This document shows, one piece after another, positions 1-12,212 of a stretch of DNA of 64,000 nt. A program made the position numbers and the translations under genes. The notes beneath the pieces were generated by a model. That model was not told the DNA's origin, did not search any database, and was given only the letters and a program-made list of their open reading frames with translations. This DNA comes from Bradyrhizobium sp. AZCC 1719 (GTDB lineage: Bacteria > Pseudomonadota > Alphaproteobacteria > Rhizobiales > Xanthobacteraceae), in contig NZ_JAZHRU010000001.1 in NCBI RefSeq assembly GCF_036924525.1, positions 5,051,001-5,115,000 on the forward strand, in the 5' to 3' direction. How positions within the stretch are numbered: position 1 is the first letter of the stretch; each line of letters starts with the position of its first letter.

Positions 1-1
1 G

Positions 2-1252
2 GTGAAGCTCAATGGCTTCCGTCCCGGCAAGGTGCCGGTCAGCCATCTGAAGAAGGTGTATGGCCGCTCGGTGATGGCCGAGACCATCGACCAGACCATC
101 CGCGACACTAACACGCAGATCTTCACCGATCGCGGTTTCCGCCTTGCGACCGAGCCCAAGATCACGTTGCCGACCGAGCAGAAAGAGGTCGAGGAACTGC
201 TCGCGGGCAAGAGCGACCTGACCTACACGGTGGCGATCGAGGTGGTGCCGACGATCCAGCTCGCCGATTTCAAGACCTTCTCGGTGGAGAAGCCGGTGGT
301 CGAAGTGACCGACGCCGAGGTCGATGAGGCGATCAAGCGCATCGCCGACCAGAACCGTCCCTATGCCGCGAAGGCCGAGGGCGCCAAGGCCGAAACCGGC
401 GATCGGGTCACCATCAGCTTCAAGGGCAGCATTAACGGCACCCCGTTCGACGGCGGCACCGGTGAGGGCATTCCGGTCGTGATCGGCACCGGACAGTTCA
501 TTCCGGGTTTTGAGGAACAACTCGTCGGCATCGGAACGGGCGAAACCCGCACGCTGAAAGTGTCGTTCCCGAAGAATTACGCCAGCGAGAAGCTCGCCGG
601 CCAGCCGGCCGAGTTCGAGACCACGGCAACCCTGATCGAAGCCCCGGGCGAGACTGAGATCAACGACGAGTTTGCAAAAACGCTTGGCCTGGAATCGCTC
701 GACAAGCTGAAGGAGGCCGCGCGCGAGCGGCTGGTCGCCGAGTTCGCCGGTGCCACGCGCCAGCGCGTCAAGCGCGCGCTGCTCGACCGTCTCGACGACA
801 GCCACAAATTCGAGGCGCCGCCGTCACTGATCGAGGAAGAGTTCAATCTGATGTGGAACTCGATCAAGGCCGAGATGGAATCCTCCGGCAAGACCTTTGC
901 CGACGAGGACACCACCGAAGAGGCGGCCAAGGAAGAGTACAAGAAGATCGCCGACCGCCGCGTCCGGCTCGGCCTCGTGCTGTCGGAGATCGGCGAGAAG
1001 AACAAGATCACCGTGACCGATGACGAAGTCAGTCGCGCGGTGATCGAGCGGGCGCGATCGATGCCCGGTCGCGAGAAGGAGGTCTGGGACTACTATCGTA
1101 ACAATGCCAATGCGCTGGCCCAGCTTCGTGCGCCGATTTATGAAGACAAGGTGGTCGATTTCATCCTCGAACTCGCTAACGTGACCGAAAAGAAGGTGTC
1201 GCGCGAGGACCTGTTCAAGGACGACGAGGCCGACGAGAAGAGCGCAGCCTGA
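2..1252 (+). CDS. tig: Trigger factor (N-terminus outside window)
   Basis: Ribosome-associated chaperone and peptidyl-prolyl isomerase that meets nascent chains at the exit tunnel. The reading frame is open to the left edge; the first visible residues already contain the ribosome-binding signature GFRPGKVP, so roughly 35-40 N-terminal residues are missing and the GTG at position 2 is not the start. The FKBP-like PPIase domain follows (about visible residues 130-215, with [10 protein letters not shown] and the [10 protein letters not shown] loop), then the helical C-terminal chaperone domain and an acidic/lysine tail ending in EKSAA. It is followed by clpP, clpX and lon on the same strand, the usual alphaproteobacterial order. 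Family assignment is very safe. Confidence 0.97.
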   Translation: MKLNGFRPGKVPVSHLKKVYGRSVMAETIDQTIRDTNTQIFTDRGFRLATEPKITLPTEQKEVEELLAGKSDLTYTVAIEVVPTIQLADFKTFSVEKPVVEVTDAEVDEAIKRIADQNRPYAAKAEGAKAETGDRVTISFKGSINGTPFDGGTGEGIPVVIGTGQFIPGFEEQLVGIGTGETRTLKVSFPKNYASEKLAGQPAEFETTATLIEAPGETEINDEFAKTLGLESLDKLKEAARERLVAEFAGATRQRVKRALLDRLDDSHKFEAPPSLIEEEFNLMWNSIKAEMESSGKTFADEDTTEEAAKEEYKKIADRRVRLGLVLSEIGEKNKITVTDDEVSRAVIERARSMPGREKEVWDYYRNNANALAQLRAPIYEDKVVDFILELANVTEKKVSREDLFKDDEADEKSAA

Positions 1253-1375
1253 TCGATTTGGTCAGGCCGGCATTAATGATGAACGGCGATAGCGGCGTGG
1301 TGACGGCACCCGTCGCTATGAGAGCGGCTGCGAATCAGTTTGAACTTCTCTCATTCGGCTCCGCAATTGCCCGGC

Positions 1376-1403
1376 CTTGTCGCCAGGAAATTGGCTCATA
1401 TCT
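1376..1403 (+). promoter_or_regulatory. Candidate heat-shock (sigma-32) promoter for clpP
   Basis: CTTG at 1376-1379, a 17-base spacer, then CATATCT at 1397-1403. This fits the alphaproteobacterial RpoH pattern (CTTG, 17-18 bases, CYTATNT-like). It lies about 115 bases upstream of the clpP ATG in a 267-base gene-free stretch. Heat-shock control of clpP is usual in this group; the match is by eye only. Confidence 0.45.
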
Positions 1404-1519
1404 GTGAGTTGAGTTGAAGTCCTGCATCACGGGACGTTTGTCCGCACACGGCAATGATACCTGCCTTGCCGATGGATGTTCGTCCCGCTTGTTCTCTATC
1501 CGAACCCTTGGGGTGATTA

Positions 1520-2155
1520 ATGCGCGATCCCGTTGAAACCTACATGAACCTCGTTCCGATGGTGGTCGAGCAGACCAACCGCGGCGAACGCGCCTACGAC
1601 ATTTTCTCGCGGCTTCTGAAGGAGCGCATCATCTTCCTTACCGGTCCGGTCGAAGATGGCATGTCGACGCTCGTCGTCGCGCAGCTTCTGTTCCTCGAAG
1701 CGGAGAATCCGAAGAAGGAAATCTCGATGTACATCAACTCGCCCGGCGGCGTGGTGACATCGGGGCTTGCGATCTACGACACCATGCAATTCATCCGTCC
1801 GCCGGTGTCGACGCTGTGCACCGGGCAGGCGGCCTCGATGGGTTCGCTGCTGCTCGCGGCCGGTGAAAAGGACATGCGCTTCTCGCTGCCCAATTCGCGC
1901 ATCATGGTGCATCAGCCTTCCGGCGGCTTCCAGGGCCAGGCCACCGACATCATGCTGCATGCGCAGGAGATTCTGAATCTCAAGAAGCGCCTCAACGAAA
2001 TCTACGTGAAGCACACCGGCCAGACCTACAAGGCGATCGAGGACGCGCTGGAGCGCGACAAATTCCTGACCGCCGACATGGCGCACGACTTTGGTATCGT
2101 CGACAAGGTGATCGACAAGCGTCCCGAAGAGACGACGTCGGTGAAAGTCCCGTAA
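1520..2155 (+). CDS. clpP: ATP-dependent Clp protease proteolytic subunit
   Basis: Serine peptidase that forms the tetradecameric chamber working with ClpX or ClpA in the cytoplasm. 211 residues, the normal length. The catalytic triad is readable: Ser106 in GQAASMGS, His131 in [10 protein letters not shown] and Asp180 in LERDKFL. The oxyanion-side NSPGG motif is at about residues 73-77. ATG at 1520 follows a TTGGGGTGATTA leader with a weak Shine-Dalgarno sequence. It sits between tig and clpX, so ClpX is the obvious partner. No anomaly seen. Confidence 0.98.
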   Translation: MRDPVETYMNLVPMVVEQTNRGERAYDIFSRLLKERIIFLTGPVEDGMSTLVVAQLLFLEAENPKKEISMYINSPGGVVTSGLAIYDTMQFIRPPVSTLCTGQAASMGSLLLAAGEKDMRFSLPNSRIMVHQPSGGFQGQATDIMLHAQEILNLKKRLNEIYVKHTGQTYKAIEDALERDKFLTADMAHDFGIVDKVIDKRPEETTSVKVP

Positions 2156-2582
2156 GGTACCGGATAGCGACACCCCGCGTTGACCTTAACGGTTGGTTGA
2201 ATCGGCAAATATGGCCGAAAGCCGCGTCTATGCCCCCGTGTAGGCCGAAAGTTCCGCTTTCGTGCCGGTTTTGCGGCGTGGCAATACCGCAACGCTCGGT
2301 CGATTTCGTCAACTTCTCCCCGTGCGAACGCCACAAATCACGGTATTGTCACGGGTAGCCAATCCGGCCCCGATTAGCGAATTCTTGATAGTCGGGTGTC
2401 AGCATGGTTGGCTGTGTGAGATGCGTTAAGATCGCGGGGGATTGTAGAAGCCGTGATTCGCACGGTGGGTAATTGAGTTAGGGTCTTTTCTGGTACGGAA
2501 TTTGCTCTATCTACCTTCAGGTCCGGTGCAGTGCCGGAATGGGTCGATCGGGTAACGGATCGAACGGCGGACGGAGACAAGA
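2156..2582 (+). other. Gene-free stretch between clpP and clpX
   Basis: About 430 bases without a credible ORF. It is AT-richer towards clpX. A loose CTTT, 18-base spacer, CTATCTA arrangement at about 2496-2517 could be a heat-shock-type promoter for clpX, but the match is poor. I see no clear terminator after clpP, so read-through is possible. Confidence 0.4.
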
Positions 2583-3857
<1,275 letters not shown>

Positions 3858-4181
3858 TAGCGTCGCGCCGGCCAGAACTCATACCTTTGAATAACCCTTT
3901 GAATAAGGCGGCTGCCGGTGTTTCGGCGGCCGCTGTGGCGTAAGCGTTTTTCGCGAGTCTGATCCGCAATTTGCAGTCATTTTCCGTGACTTGACACCCC
4001 CATGCCCGATAGCCACCTAATGCCCATGGTGGCGGAAATCACGTTCGAGATTCGTCGCAAAGATCATCCGGTGAGAGGCGGCAGCGAAGGCGGCCGACCG
4101 GCCCGGAACTCCCAGCACCTTGTGGCGGTTGCGCAAGCGATGCGGACTGCGTGCAAGGGGGCAAAACAGAAGGAATAGGCC
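3858..4181 (+). other. clpX-lon intergenic region with hairpin and possible promoter
   Basis: A 10-bp GC-rich hairpin (3908-3917 with 3924-3933, loop GTGTTT) follows clpX but lacks an adjacent T-run, so it is only a weak terminator candidate. A perfect TTGACA at 3991-3996 could be a -35 element for lon, but no good -10 sits at the right distance (CACCTA at 4014 is the best). No ORF of interest here. Confidence 0.35.
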
Positions 4182-6609
<2,428 letters not shown>

Positions 6610-6647
6610 GCTCGATCAGTCACCACTGATCATCGAACTGAAATGAT

Positions 6648-6675
6648 AAAACGGCGCCTTCGGGCGCCGTTTTTG
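6648..6675 (+). terminator. Rho-independent terminator after lon
   Basis: Perfect stem ACGGCGCC/GGCGCCGT (6651-6658 with 6663-6670), UUCG tetraloop, preceded by A's and followed by a T-run. Textbook intrinsic terminator about 40 bases beyond the lon stop. Confidence 0.9.
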
Positions 6676-6726
6676 TTTGGTGTGGGTGGGATCTCGGCTT
6701 GAACCTCAGCCCGGCGGAGGGAGTTG

Positions 6727-7134
6727 ATGAGGATGGAAATCGACGGGCAATGCCATTGCGGGCGGGTGACCTATCGGGCCGATATCGACCCTGAAAAAGT
6801 GTCGATCTGTCACTGCACCGATTGCCAGAACCTGACGGGTTCGCCGTACCGGGTGACGGTGATCTGTTCGGCCGGGCAGGTCCGCATGACCGGCGCGCCG
6901 GCGAAGGTCTATCCGAAGAAGGGCGATAATGGCCGGACTCGCTTTCAGCACTTTTGCGAGGTCTGCGGCTCGCCATTGTTCACCAGCGGAGACGGCGGAC
7001 CGGACGATTGGGGCATCCGCTGGGGCAGCATCCGCCAGCGCGATCAGCTCAAGCCGGCGCGGCAAATCTGGTGTCGCTCCGCTGCGCCGTGGATCCATGA
7101 TCTTGAGGCGCTACCGGGGCGGCCGGGAGACTAG
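6727..7134 (+). CDS. GFA (glutathione-dependent formaldehyde-activating) family protein
   Basis: Small zinc-binding protein of the GFA/CENP-V fold, 135 residues. The metal-binding cysteines are visible: CHCGRVTY near the N-terminus, CHCTDCQNLTG around residue 35, and CEVCGSPLF around residue 77. Members have been linked to S-hydroxymethylglutathione formation, but most are of unknown substrate. ATG 6727 is chosen because GGAGGGAG ends four bases upstream; ATG 6733 is the alternative. The gene is isolated between the lon terminator and tRNA-Val, so context gives no function. Confidence 0.85.
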   Translation: MRMEIDGQCHCGRVTYRADIDPEKVSICHCTDCQNLTGSPYRVTVICSAGQVRMTGAPAKVYPKKGDNGRTRFQHFCEVCGSPLFTSGDGGPDDWGIRWGSIRQRDQLKPARQIWCRSAAPWIHDLEALPGRPGD

Positions 7135-7199
7135 TGCAACCAAGCGCGGATATCCCACCTTGCACCAAAGGGGGTCGAGAGGCTAAACAGGCGGCTTAC

Positions 7200-7276
7200 G
7201 GGCGGCTAGCTCAGCTGGTTAGAGCATCTCGTTTACACCGAGAGGGTCGGGAGTTCGAATCTCTCGCCGCCTACCA
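7200..7276 (+). tRNA. tRNA-Val (anticodon TAC)
   Basis: 77-base cloverleaf. Acceptor GGGCGGC pairs with GCCGCCT (one G-U), D arm GCTC/GAGC, anticodon stem TCTCG/CGAGA around TTTACAC (anticodon TAC), T arm with GTTCGAAT, and an encoded CCA end. Reads GTA/GTG valine codons. Confidence 0.96.
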
Positions 7277-7366
7277 GCCTTCGCGCTTCGCGCTACGGCT
7301 GGGCAAGCCAGCCGGGGTGTGAAGCGCGAAGGCTGTCGCGCCGAAGCTCGAAGAGCGTAGGCGGAC
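7275..7366 (+). repeat. Palindromic GC-rich repeat, copy A (next to tRNA-Val)
   Basis: Starts at the CCA end of the tRNA with CAGCCTTCGCG and ends GAGCGTAGGCGGAC. It shares the core GGCTGTCGCGCCGA and the ends with copy B at 7421-7502. Bradyrhizobium genomes, as I recall them, commonly carry such CAGCCTTCGC...GCGAAGGCGGAC palindromes after tRNAs. Confidence 0.7.
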
Positions 7367-7420
7367 GGGTGCGGAACATTCCGGAACGCAAAAACCCTGC
7401 GGGGCTTCGGCTCGGCATGC

Positions 7421-7502
7421 CAGCCTTCGCGGCAGTGACGCAACGTTTGCTCCTCCGCAGGGGCGAGGGCTGTCGCGCCGAGCTTGAAGAGCGAAGGCGG
7501 AC
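7421..7502 (+). repeat. Palindromic GC-rich repeat, copy B
   Basis: Second copy of the element at 7275-7366: begins CAGCCTTCGCGG, contains GGCTGTCGCGCCGAGC and ends GAGCGAAGGCGGAC. The outer ends are complementary (CCTTCGC with GCGAAGG). The stretch between the copies holds no gene. Confidence 0.7.
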
Positions 7503-7522
7503 TGGCCTTACGCTCTTCTCAT

Positions 7523-8176
7523 TCAGCCTTGTGGGGTTGTCGTGGCAGCCGGGAGAATTAGGGGCGCTCCTCCAACCGAAATTGGCCCGACAGGTTGAGG
7601 CTGCCGAGCCATCTTCTTGCGCACTACTCGGGACAGCCGGTTTTGAGCGTTCCTTGCTGAAATCGAGGAAGTTATTTCCGGCTTGATTGCATTTTGCAGC
7701 GAGTCGACCTTCACCATAAGCTTGGAAAGCTGAGCAGATATCTTCTTCACGTCTTCATGTTCATCCGCTATCTGAGCAGATAATTTCTTCACACTGACTT
7801 GCTCATCCACGACGCTCTGTCTCAGAGAAGCAAGCGCAATTGAATCCTGCTGAAGAAGAGCTGTGTTTTGCTGCAATAGGATATTGTTCTCTTGCAGCGC
7901 GACAACGTGTTGCTGCTGAGCCGACTGAATATCCTTCAATGCGGCAACAGCCGGATCGGCTATCGGATCGGAAGCTTTCTGATGTGGAAGCAGTTCGGCC
8001 AAACGGCTGATATCCGGCAGGGTAAAATCCGTCGGCAGCGTATAGACGGCTGCCGCACTGTTTATTCCAAGAGCGAACACCGCTAGCGCCAAGACCGATT
8101 TCCGGCTCGATTGCTTGCTCGGTGCGGTGGATTCGGGCTGTTCGGTTTGGCTCTGCGTTTCCGATGCCGTGGTCAC
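7523..8176 (-). CDS. Membrane-anchored coiled-coil protein of unknown function
   Basis: 217 residues, no family recognised. A Ser/Thr/Gln-rich cytoplasmic N-terminus is followed by one hydrophobic segment (VLALAVFALGINSAAAVY, about residues 27-44), then a long Gln/Leu-rich amphipathic region with regular heptads (roughly 80-165) that should be a coiled coil, and a basic, proline-rich tail. Topology suggests a single-pass inner-membrane protein with a periplasmic coiled coil. GTG 8176 is preferred to the TTG at 8191 because GAGG stands nine bases before it. A terminator on the same strand lies just upstream, so it is probably transcribed alone. Confidence 0.7.
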   Translation of the reverse strand: MTTASETQSQTEQPESTAPSKQSSRKSVLALAVFALGINSAAAVYTLPTDFTLPDISRLAELLPHQKASDPIADPAVAALKDIQSAQQQHVVALQENNILLQQNTALLQQDSIALASLRQSVVDEQVSVKKLSAQIADEHEDVKKISAQLSKLMVKVDSLQNAIKPEITSSISARNAQNRLSRVVRKKMARQPQPVGPISVGGAPLILPAATTTPQG

Positions 8177-8203
8177 GTGTACTAACCTCAAATGAGTGAA
8201 ATG

Positions 8204-8243
8204 AAAAAGGAGCCGTCGGTGGATCGTCCCTCGCGACGGCTCC
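8204..8243 (-). terminator. Rho-independent terminator (minus strand)
   Basis: On the minus strand, GGAGCCGTCG pairs with CGACGGCTCC (8234-8243 with 8209-8218) and is followed by TTTTT (8208-8204). It would stop transcripts from the minus-strand gene at 8487-8831 before the next gene. Confidence 0.8.
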
Positions 8244-8486
8244 CTTACGCGACACCCAACTAGAACTGCCTGAAATAATAGGCCTATGAGATTAATTCGG
8301 CGTTAGCGCCTCCAGGGCGCAGGCTAGCGCCGAAGCTCGCTGAGCGACGACGGACCTGATCGACATCGAACCGAGCTTCCGATCACGATGCGTAATGGAG
8401 GACGCCATTACCAGCAATCTAAACGCTAACAGGTGCAGCGCGGGGCGGCGCGGAGCAATGTCGCGCCACCCCGCAACCCTGAACCC
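8244..8486. other. Gene-free stretch with repeat-like palindromes
   Basis: No credible gene. Around 8312-8355 a GCTAGCGCCGAAGCTCGCTGAGCGACGACGG motif resembles the palindromic repeats at 7.3-7.5 kb in composition. A GCGGGG/CCCCGC hairpin lies at about 8440-8476, without a T-run. Confidence 0.4.
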
Positions 8487-8831
8487 TTACAGTCGGCCTC
8501 TGCAAGTCTCGCGATACCGGCGGCAATTTCCTTCGCCGCGTTCACCCAACTCATCCTTGTTGAGGCAAGCATATCTCAATTCGGCGCACACATCTCTCCG
8601 AACGGGTCGCCCGCAGGCCTCCCGATATCTGCGGCAATTTCCTTCGCCCCGCTCTCCCAGCGCGTCCTTGTTTTCGCAGGCAAGCCTTAGTTGCTCGCAT
8701 CGCCCACCTCCTCGATCGACGCGGACGCCTCCCGGTCCAATCTCAATGGATTGAGAAAAGGCCGAAATTGGAATTACAAAAAGAGCGGCTGCCGCTGCGG
8801 CGCCGAACGCATATTTGCGCATCCCATTCAT
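8487..8831 (-). CDS. Secreted Cys-rich protein with a duplicated motif
   Basis: 114 residues, family not recognised. A signal peptide (MRKYAFGAAAAAALFVIPIS, cut after SAFSQ) precedes a glycine-rich linker and two near-identical repeats of about 30 residues: CEQLRLACENKDALGERG..CRRYREAC and CAELRYACLNKDELGERG..CRRYRETC. Each has four cysteines in the same spacing, suggesting two disulfide-stabilised helical hairpins in the periplasm or outside. The duplication is also clear in the DNA. ATG 8831 follows GGAGGGATCAAG; ATG 8822 is an alternative. Confidence 0.75.
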   Translation of the reverse strand: MNGMRKYAFGAAAAAALFVIPISAFSQSIEIGPGGVRVDRGGGRCEQLRLACENKDALGERGEGNCRRYREACGRPVRRDVCAELRYACLNKDELGERGEGNCRRYRETCRGRL

Positions 8832-9056
8832 CTTGATCCCTCCAGGTGCTAGTGCCGGTCAGTTGCCTTGCGGCAATAGATCACGCGAAAGGCGGGATAT
8901 CGTTCCGAAGGAAATGCACGAAAGTGTAGTTATGTCTGTAAATCTCGGGGTACATGAACGAACGAAGCGGCATCACGGCAATGATACGGCAATGATACGG
9001 CGTGAACGGTCCGGCATAGGGGCGACGGACGTCGAAATTGAAAAAGGAGCGCGCAA

Positions 9057-9917
9057 ATGGACACACCGGCAAGCCACGAACAAAACGCCGACCAGGTCGC
9101 CTACTGGAATGGGCCGGCCGGCCAGCGCTGGGCGGAGCGGCAGGCGGCGCAGGACGTGCTGCTCAAGCCGGTCGCCGACCTCGTCGTCGACCGGGCCAGG
9201 CTGAAGCCGGGCGACCGCGTCATTGATATCGGTTGCGGCAGTGGTGCCACCGCGATTGCGTTCGCGCAAAAGGTCGCGCCATCGGGTCATGTGCTCGGTA
9301 TCGACGTATCCGGCCCGATGCTGGAGCGGGCGCGGCAGGCTGCGCCGAAGGATCTGCCGATCGATTTCATTCTTGCTGACGCCACCGTCTATCCGTTCGA
9401 GCTTGCCAGCTTCGATGTGCTGGCCTCGCGGTTCGGCGTGATGTTCTTTGCCGATCCCGTGCTGTCGTTCGCCAACATGCGGAAAGCGCTGCGGCCGACG
9501 GGGCGCATGGCCTTTGCCTGCTGGCGCGAGCCGCGTGAAAATCCGTTCTTCATGGCGCCGCTTGCGGCCGCCTACAAGCACGTGCCAAAGCTGCCGCAGC
9601 TTGGGCCGGAAGACCCCGGGCCATTTGCGTTTGCCTCGGAGGAGCGCGTGCGCCGTATCCTCGATGCGGCCGGCTTTACCGGCGTCGAAATGGAAGCGTG
9701 TCCGCTGTTGCTGGATGCAGCGATCGGCCGCGGCCTCGACGGCGCAGTGCAGGGTGCGCTGGAGATCGGCCCGGTGAGCCGTGCGCTGGACGGTCAGCCG
9801 GCAGAAGCTCGCGCTGCCGTCGCCGCTTCCATTCGCGAAGCGCTGACGCCGTTCGCGAAGGGCGACGCGGTGCTGCTGCCGGCATCGGTCTGGATCGTGA
9901 CGGCGCGGGCGTCGTAG
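9057..9917 (+). CDS. Class I SAM-dependent methyltransferase
   Basis: 286 residues. The SAM-binding motif I, VIDIGCGSGATAIAF, is at about residues 55-69; motif II region LGIDVSGPMLERAR follows, and the post-motif DVLASRFGVMFFADP fits the UbiE/Methyltransf_11-type fold. The C-terminal half is longer than the minimal fold. Start ATG 9057 has AAAAAGGAG upstream. The substrate cannot be read from sequence or from the neighbours, which are unrelated. Confidence 0.88.
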   Translation: MDTPASHEQNADQVAYWNGPAGQRWAERQAAQDVLLKPVADLVVDRARLKPGDRVIDIGCGSGATAIAFAQKVAPSGHVLGIDVSGPMLERARQAAPKDLPIDFILADATVYPFELASFDVLASRFGVMFFADPVLSFANMRKALRPTGRMAFACWREPRENPFFMAPLAAAYKHVPKLPQLGPEDPGPFAFASEERVRRILDAAGFTGVEMEACPLLLDAAIGRGLDGAVQGALEIGPVSRALDGQPAEARAAVAASIREALTPFAKGDAVLLPASVWIVTARAS

Positions 9918-9946
9918 GACGGGTGAGCACGCTTGTCGCGCCACAA

Positions 9947-10034
9947 CCGTCATTGCGAGGAGCGAAGCGACGAAGCAATCCATGCTTCCGCGTGCGCTGA
10001 CGCATGGATTGCTTCGCTTCGCTCGCAATGACGG
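9947..10034. repeat. Inverted-repeat (REP-like) element
   Basis: CCGTCATTGCGAG at 9947 onwards is the exact complement of CTCGCAATGACGG at the other end, and the arms extend inward through GCGAAGC and GAAGCAATCCATGC, giving a hairpin of more than 30 paired bases. Elements with these ends are common between genes in Bradyrhizobium as I recall. It lies between two convergent genes and may also serve as a bidirectional transcription barrier. Confidence 0.8.
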
Positions 10035-10056
10035 GGAGAGAGCGGTGCGACGATTA

Positions 10057-11313
10057 CTACGCCCGCTCTTCCCAGATCATCGCCAGATGCACGATGGTCT
10101 CCGCCGCCTTCTCCATATCTTGACGGCTCACCCACTCCAGCCGCGAATGGAACGCGTGTTCGCCGGCAAAAATGTTGGGGCAGGGCAGGCCCATGAAGGA
10201 CAGGCGTGAGCCATCGGTGCCGCCGCGGATCGAGCTTCGTACCGGGGTCAGCCCGGCGCGCTTGATCGCCTCGATGGCGTGCTCGACCGTCTGGGGATAA
10301 CGGTCGATCACCTGCTTCATGTTGCGGTATTGCGGCTTGACCTCCATCCGGTAGGTCGAGCGCGGATAGTCCTTCATCACGTCTTTGACGATGTCTTCCA
10401 GCAGGGCTGCCTTTTGCTGCAGGCCCTCATCGGTGAAATCGCGGACGATGAAGCCGATGGTGGCTTTCTCCAGCGCGCCCGAAATGCCGATCGGGTGCAG
10501 AAAGCCTTCTTTGCCTTCAGTCGTCTCAGGCGAGCAGGTATCCTTGGGCAGGCGGTCGATGATGGCGGCTGCGATCTTGACGGCGTGCTCCATCTTGCCT
10601 TTGGCGAAACCGGGATGGGTCGAGACGCCTTCGATGGTGATGGTGGCGCCGTCGGCTGAAAAGGTTTCGTCCTCGATATGCCCGGCGCTTTCGCCGTCCA
10701 TCGTATAGGCGAAGTCGGCGCCGAGCTTTTTCAGGTCGACCTTGTCGACGCCGCGGCCGATCTCTTCATCCGGCGTAAACAGGATCTTGATGGTGCCGTG
10801 CTTGATGTGCGGGTTCTGGATCAGAAATCGCGCCGCATCCATGATCTCGGCGAGGCCGGCCTTGTTGTCGGCGCCGAGCAGCGTGGTGCCGTCGGTCGTG
10901 ATGATGTCGTGGCCGATCTGGCCGGCGAGGGCGGGATGGTCGGCAAAGCGGATCACCTGGGCGGGATCAGCCGGCAGCACGATGTCGCCGCCGCGATAGT
11001 TCTTCACGATCTGCGGCTTGACGTTGGCGCCGGTGCAGTCCGGGGAAGTGTCCATATGCGAGCAGAAGCAGATCACCGGGACCTTCTTGTCGGTAGTGGC
11101 CGGGATCGTCGCATAGACATAGCCGTGCTGGTCGAGATGGGCGTCGGTGAGCCCCATCGCCTGCAGCTCTGATGCCAGCAGGCGGCCCAAATTCTTCTGC
11201 TTCTCGGTCGAAGGGCAGGTCGGCGAGGCCGGATCGGATTGGGTGTCGATCACGACATAGCGCAGGAGGCGCTCGGCGACGTCGTGGGTGAAGGCTGTGG
11301 GCGAAAGCGGCAT
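10057..11313 (-). CDS. pepT: Peptidase T (tripeptide aminopeptidase)
   Basis: M20-family zinc aminopeptidase that removes the N-terminal residue of tripeptides in the cytoplasm. 418 residues, typical length. Visible: the SHMDTSPDCTG motif (first metal His and Asp, about residues 86-96), LLGADNKAGLAEIM (bridging Asp), FTPDEEIGRG (catalytic Glu pair), TMDGE, and FAGEHAFHSRLEW (last metal His region), with the M20 dimerisation domain between. It lies alone; the HU gene upstream has its own terminator. Confidence 0.95.
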   Translation of the reverse strand: MPLSPTAFTHDVAERLLRYVVIDTQSDPASPTCPSTEKQKNLGRLLASELQAMGLTDAHLDQHGYVYATIPATTDKKVPVICFCSHMDTSPDCTGANVKPQIVKNYRGGDIVLPADPAQVIRFADHPALAGQIGHDIITTDGTTLLGADNKAGLAEIMDAARFLIQNPHIKHGTIKILFTPDEEIGRGVDKVDLKKLGADFAYTMDGESAGHIEDETFSADGATITIEGVSTHPGFAKGKMEHAVKIAAAIIDRLPKDTCSPETTEGKEGFLHPIGISGALEKATIGFIVRDFTDEGLQQKAALLEDIVKDVMKDYPRSTYRMEVKPQYRNMKQVIDRYPQTVEHAIEAIKRAGLTPVRSSIRGGTDGSRLSFMGLPCPNIFAGEHAFHSRLEWVSRQDMEKAAETIVHLAMIWEERA

Positions 11314-11353
11314 GACGATCCGGAAAACTTGAGCAAGGAAAGCGCTCTATAAC

Positions 11354-11392
11354 AGAAAAGCGCCATTCCGGGTCCCCGCCGGAATGGCGCTT
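11354..11392 (-). terminator. Rho-independent terminator of the HU gene
   Basis: 14-bp perfect stem AAGCGCCATTCCGG (11358-11371 with 11379-11392), seven-base loop; on the minus strand it runs into TTTTCTG. It lies 26 bases after the HU stop codon. Confidence 0.85.
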
Positions 11393-11418
11393 CTGGTGCG
11401 ATCGGGCGAAGCGTTGGG

Positions 11419-11718
11419 TCAGACGGCTTCCTTCAGTTCCTTGGCCGCGCGGAACGCGACCTTCTTGCTGGCCTTGATCTGGATCGGTTCGCCAGTGGCG
11501 GGGTTGCGCCCGGTGCGGGCGGCACGCTTGCGGACCTGGAGGATGCCGAGGCCAACGATCCTGATTCGCTCGCCCTTTTTCAGGTGTTTTGTGATCTTGC
11601 CGACCATGTCGGTCAGGATCGCCTCGGCGGCCTTTTTCGACAGATCATGTTCCTCGGCGAGAGCTGCTGCCAGATGCTTCAATGTGATGGTGGCTGGAGC
11701 CGCCGCTTTCTTCGCCAT
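11419..11718 (-). CDS. HU-family nucleoid DNA-binding protein
   Basis: 99 residues, histone-like DNA-bending protein. The order is typical: N-terminal helices (LKHLAAALAEEHDLSKKAAE), then the beta-arm segment GERIRIVGLGILQVRKRAARTGRNPATGE with the conserved RxGRNPxTGE tip, and the C-terminal helix VAFRAAKELKEAV. An unusual alanine/lysine N-terminal extension (MAKKAAAPATI) precedes the domain. The family call is safe; which HU/IHF paralogue it is cannot be told. The start has GGAGGGCCAGAC upstream. Confidence 0.93.
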   Translation of the reverse strand: MAKKAAAPATITLKHLAAALAEEHDLSKKAAEAILTDMVGKITKHLKKGERIRIVGLGILQVRKRAARTGRNPATGEPIQIKASKKVAFRAAKELKEAV

Positions 11719-11974
11719 GTCTGGCCCTCCTCGTTGGTTGAATGGCTTTGAGCGCGTTCGCTGGTACCGGTCCGCGCTGGGAAAATGCGTTCGTGGTGAC
11801 TTGAAACCCGGAGGTTCCGGTACAACCGGAGCGGGGAGGATTTCAAGAAACCCAGACGTAGCAGGCCTTAAACGATTCGGATAATCGCCGAATGCGCTGT
11901 TTTACCTGAAAACAGGCGGTTATTTGCATCACAATCGCAGAAACGCCCGTCTGGCGCGGGGATTCGCAACGTCC
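11719..11974. other. Upstream region of the HU gene
   Basis: About 320 gene-free bases separate the HU start from tRNA-Asp. The GGAGGTTCCGG/CAACCGGAGCGGGG patch around 11811-11839 is repetitive but forms no convincing site. I see no ORF here. Confidence 0.35.
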
Positions 11975-12002
11975 TTGACTAAGCGGGAGCGGGCCTTTAT
12001 GC
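11975..12002 (+). promoter_or_regulatory. Candidate promoter of tRNA-Asp
   Basis: TTGACT (11975-11980), 16-base spacer, TTATGC (11997-12002), about 40 bases before the tRNA. It resembles housekeeping-sigma elements. Confidence 0.4.
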
Positions 12003-12041
12003 CCTCGGTTCTGCGCGGGTCAGGATCTGATTACGGCATCC

Positions 12042-12118
12042 GCGGGAGTAGCTCAGTTGGTTAGAGCGCCGCCCTGTCACGGCGGAGGCCGCGGGTTCGA
12101 GTCCCGTCTCTCGCGCCA
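12042..12118 (+). tRNA. tRNA-Asp (anticodon GTC)
   Basis: 77-base cloverleaf: acceptor GCGGGAG with CTCTCGC (one G-U), D arm GCTC/GAGC, anticodon stem CCGCC/GGCGG around CTGTCAC (anticodon GTC), T arm GCGGG/CCCGT with GTTCGAGT, and encoded CCA. Confidence 0.96.
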
Positions 12119-12161
12119 TTTTCTCGATGGCTTGACGTTGATCTCCGAGACTGCCGCAAAC

Positions 12162-12192
12162 AAAAAGGCCGCCCGAGGGCGGCCATTTTTAT
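12162..12192 (+). terminator. Bidirectional Rho-independent terminator
   Basis: GGCCGCC (12167-12173), loop CGAG, GGCGGCC (12178-12184), flanked by CAAAAA on the left and ATTTTTATT on the right. It can end tRNA-Asp transcripts on the plus strand and the small gene at 12213-12407 on the minus strand. Confidence 0.85.
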
Positions 12193-12212
12193 TCCAACGA
12201 TATCGCTATCGT

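Noticed and set aside
7200..7276. tRNA-Val as integration site of a mobile island
   Set aside because: No integrase gene and no repeated 3' end of the tRNA seen downstream.
7134..7322. ORFs over tRNA-Val and the flanking repeats
   Set aside because: They translate the tRNA and palindromes, with no ribosome-binding site.
9950..10135. Short minus-strand ORF over the inverted repeat
   Set aside because: It encodes the repeat itself; typical spurious ORF of REP elements.
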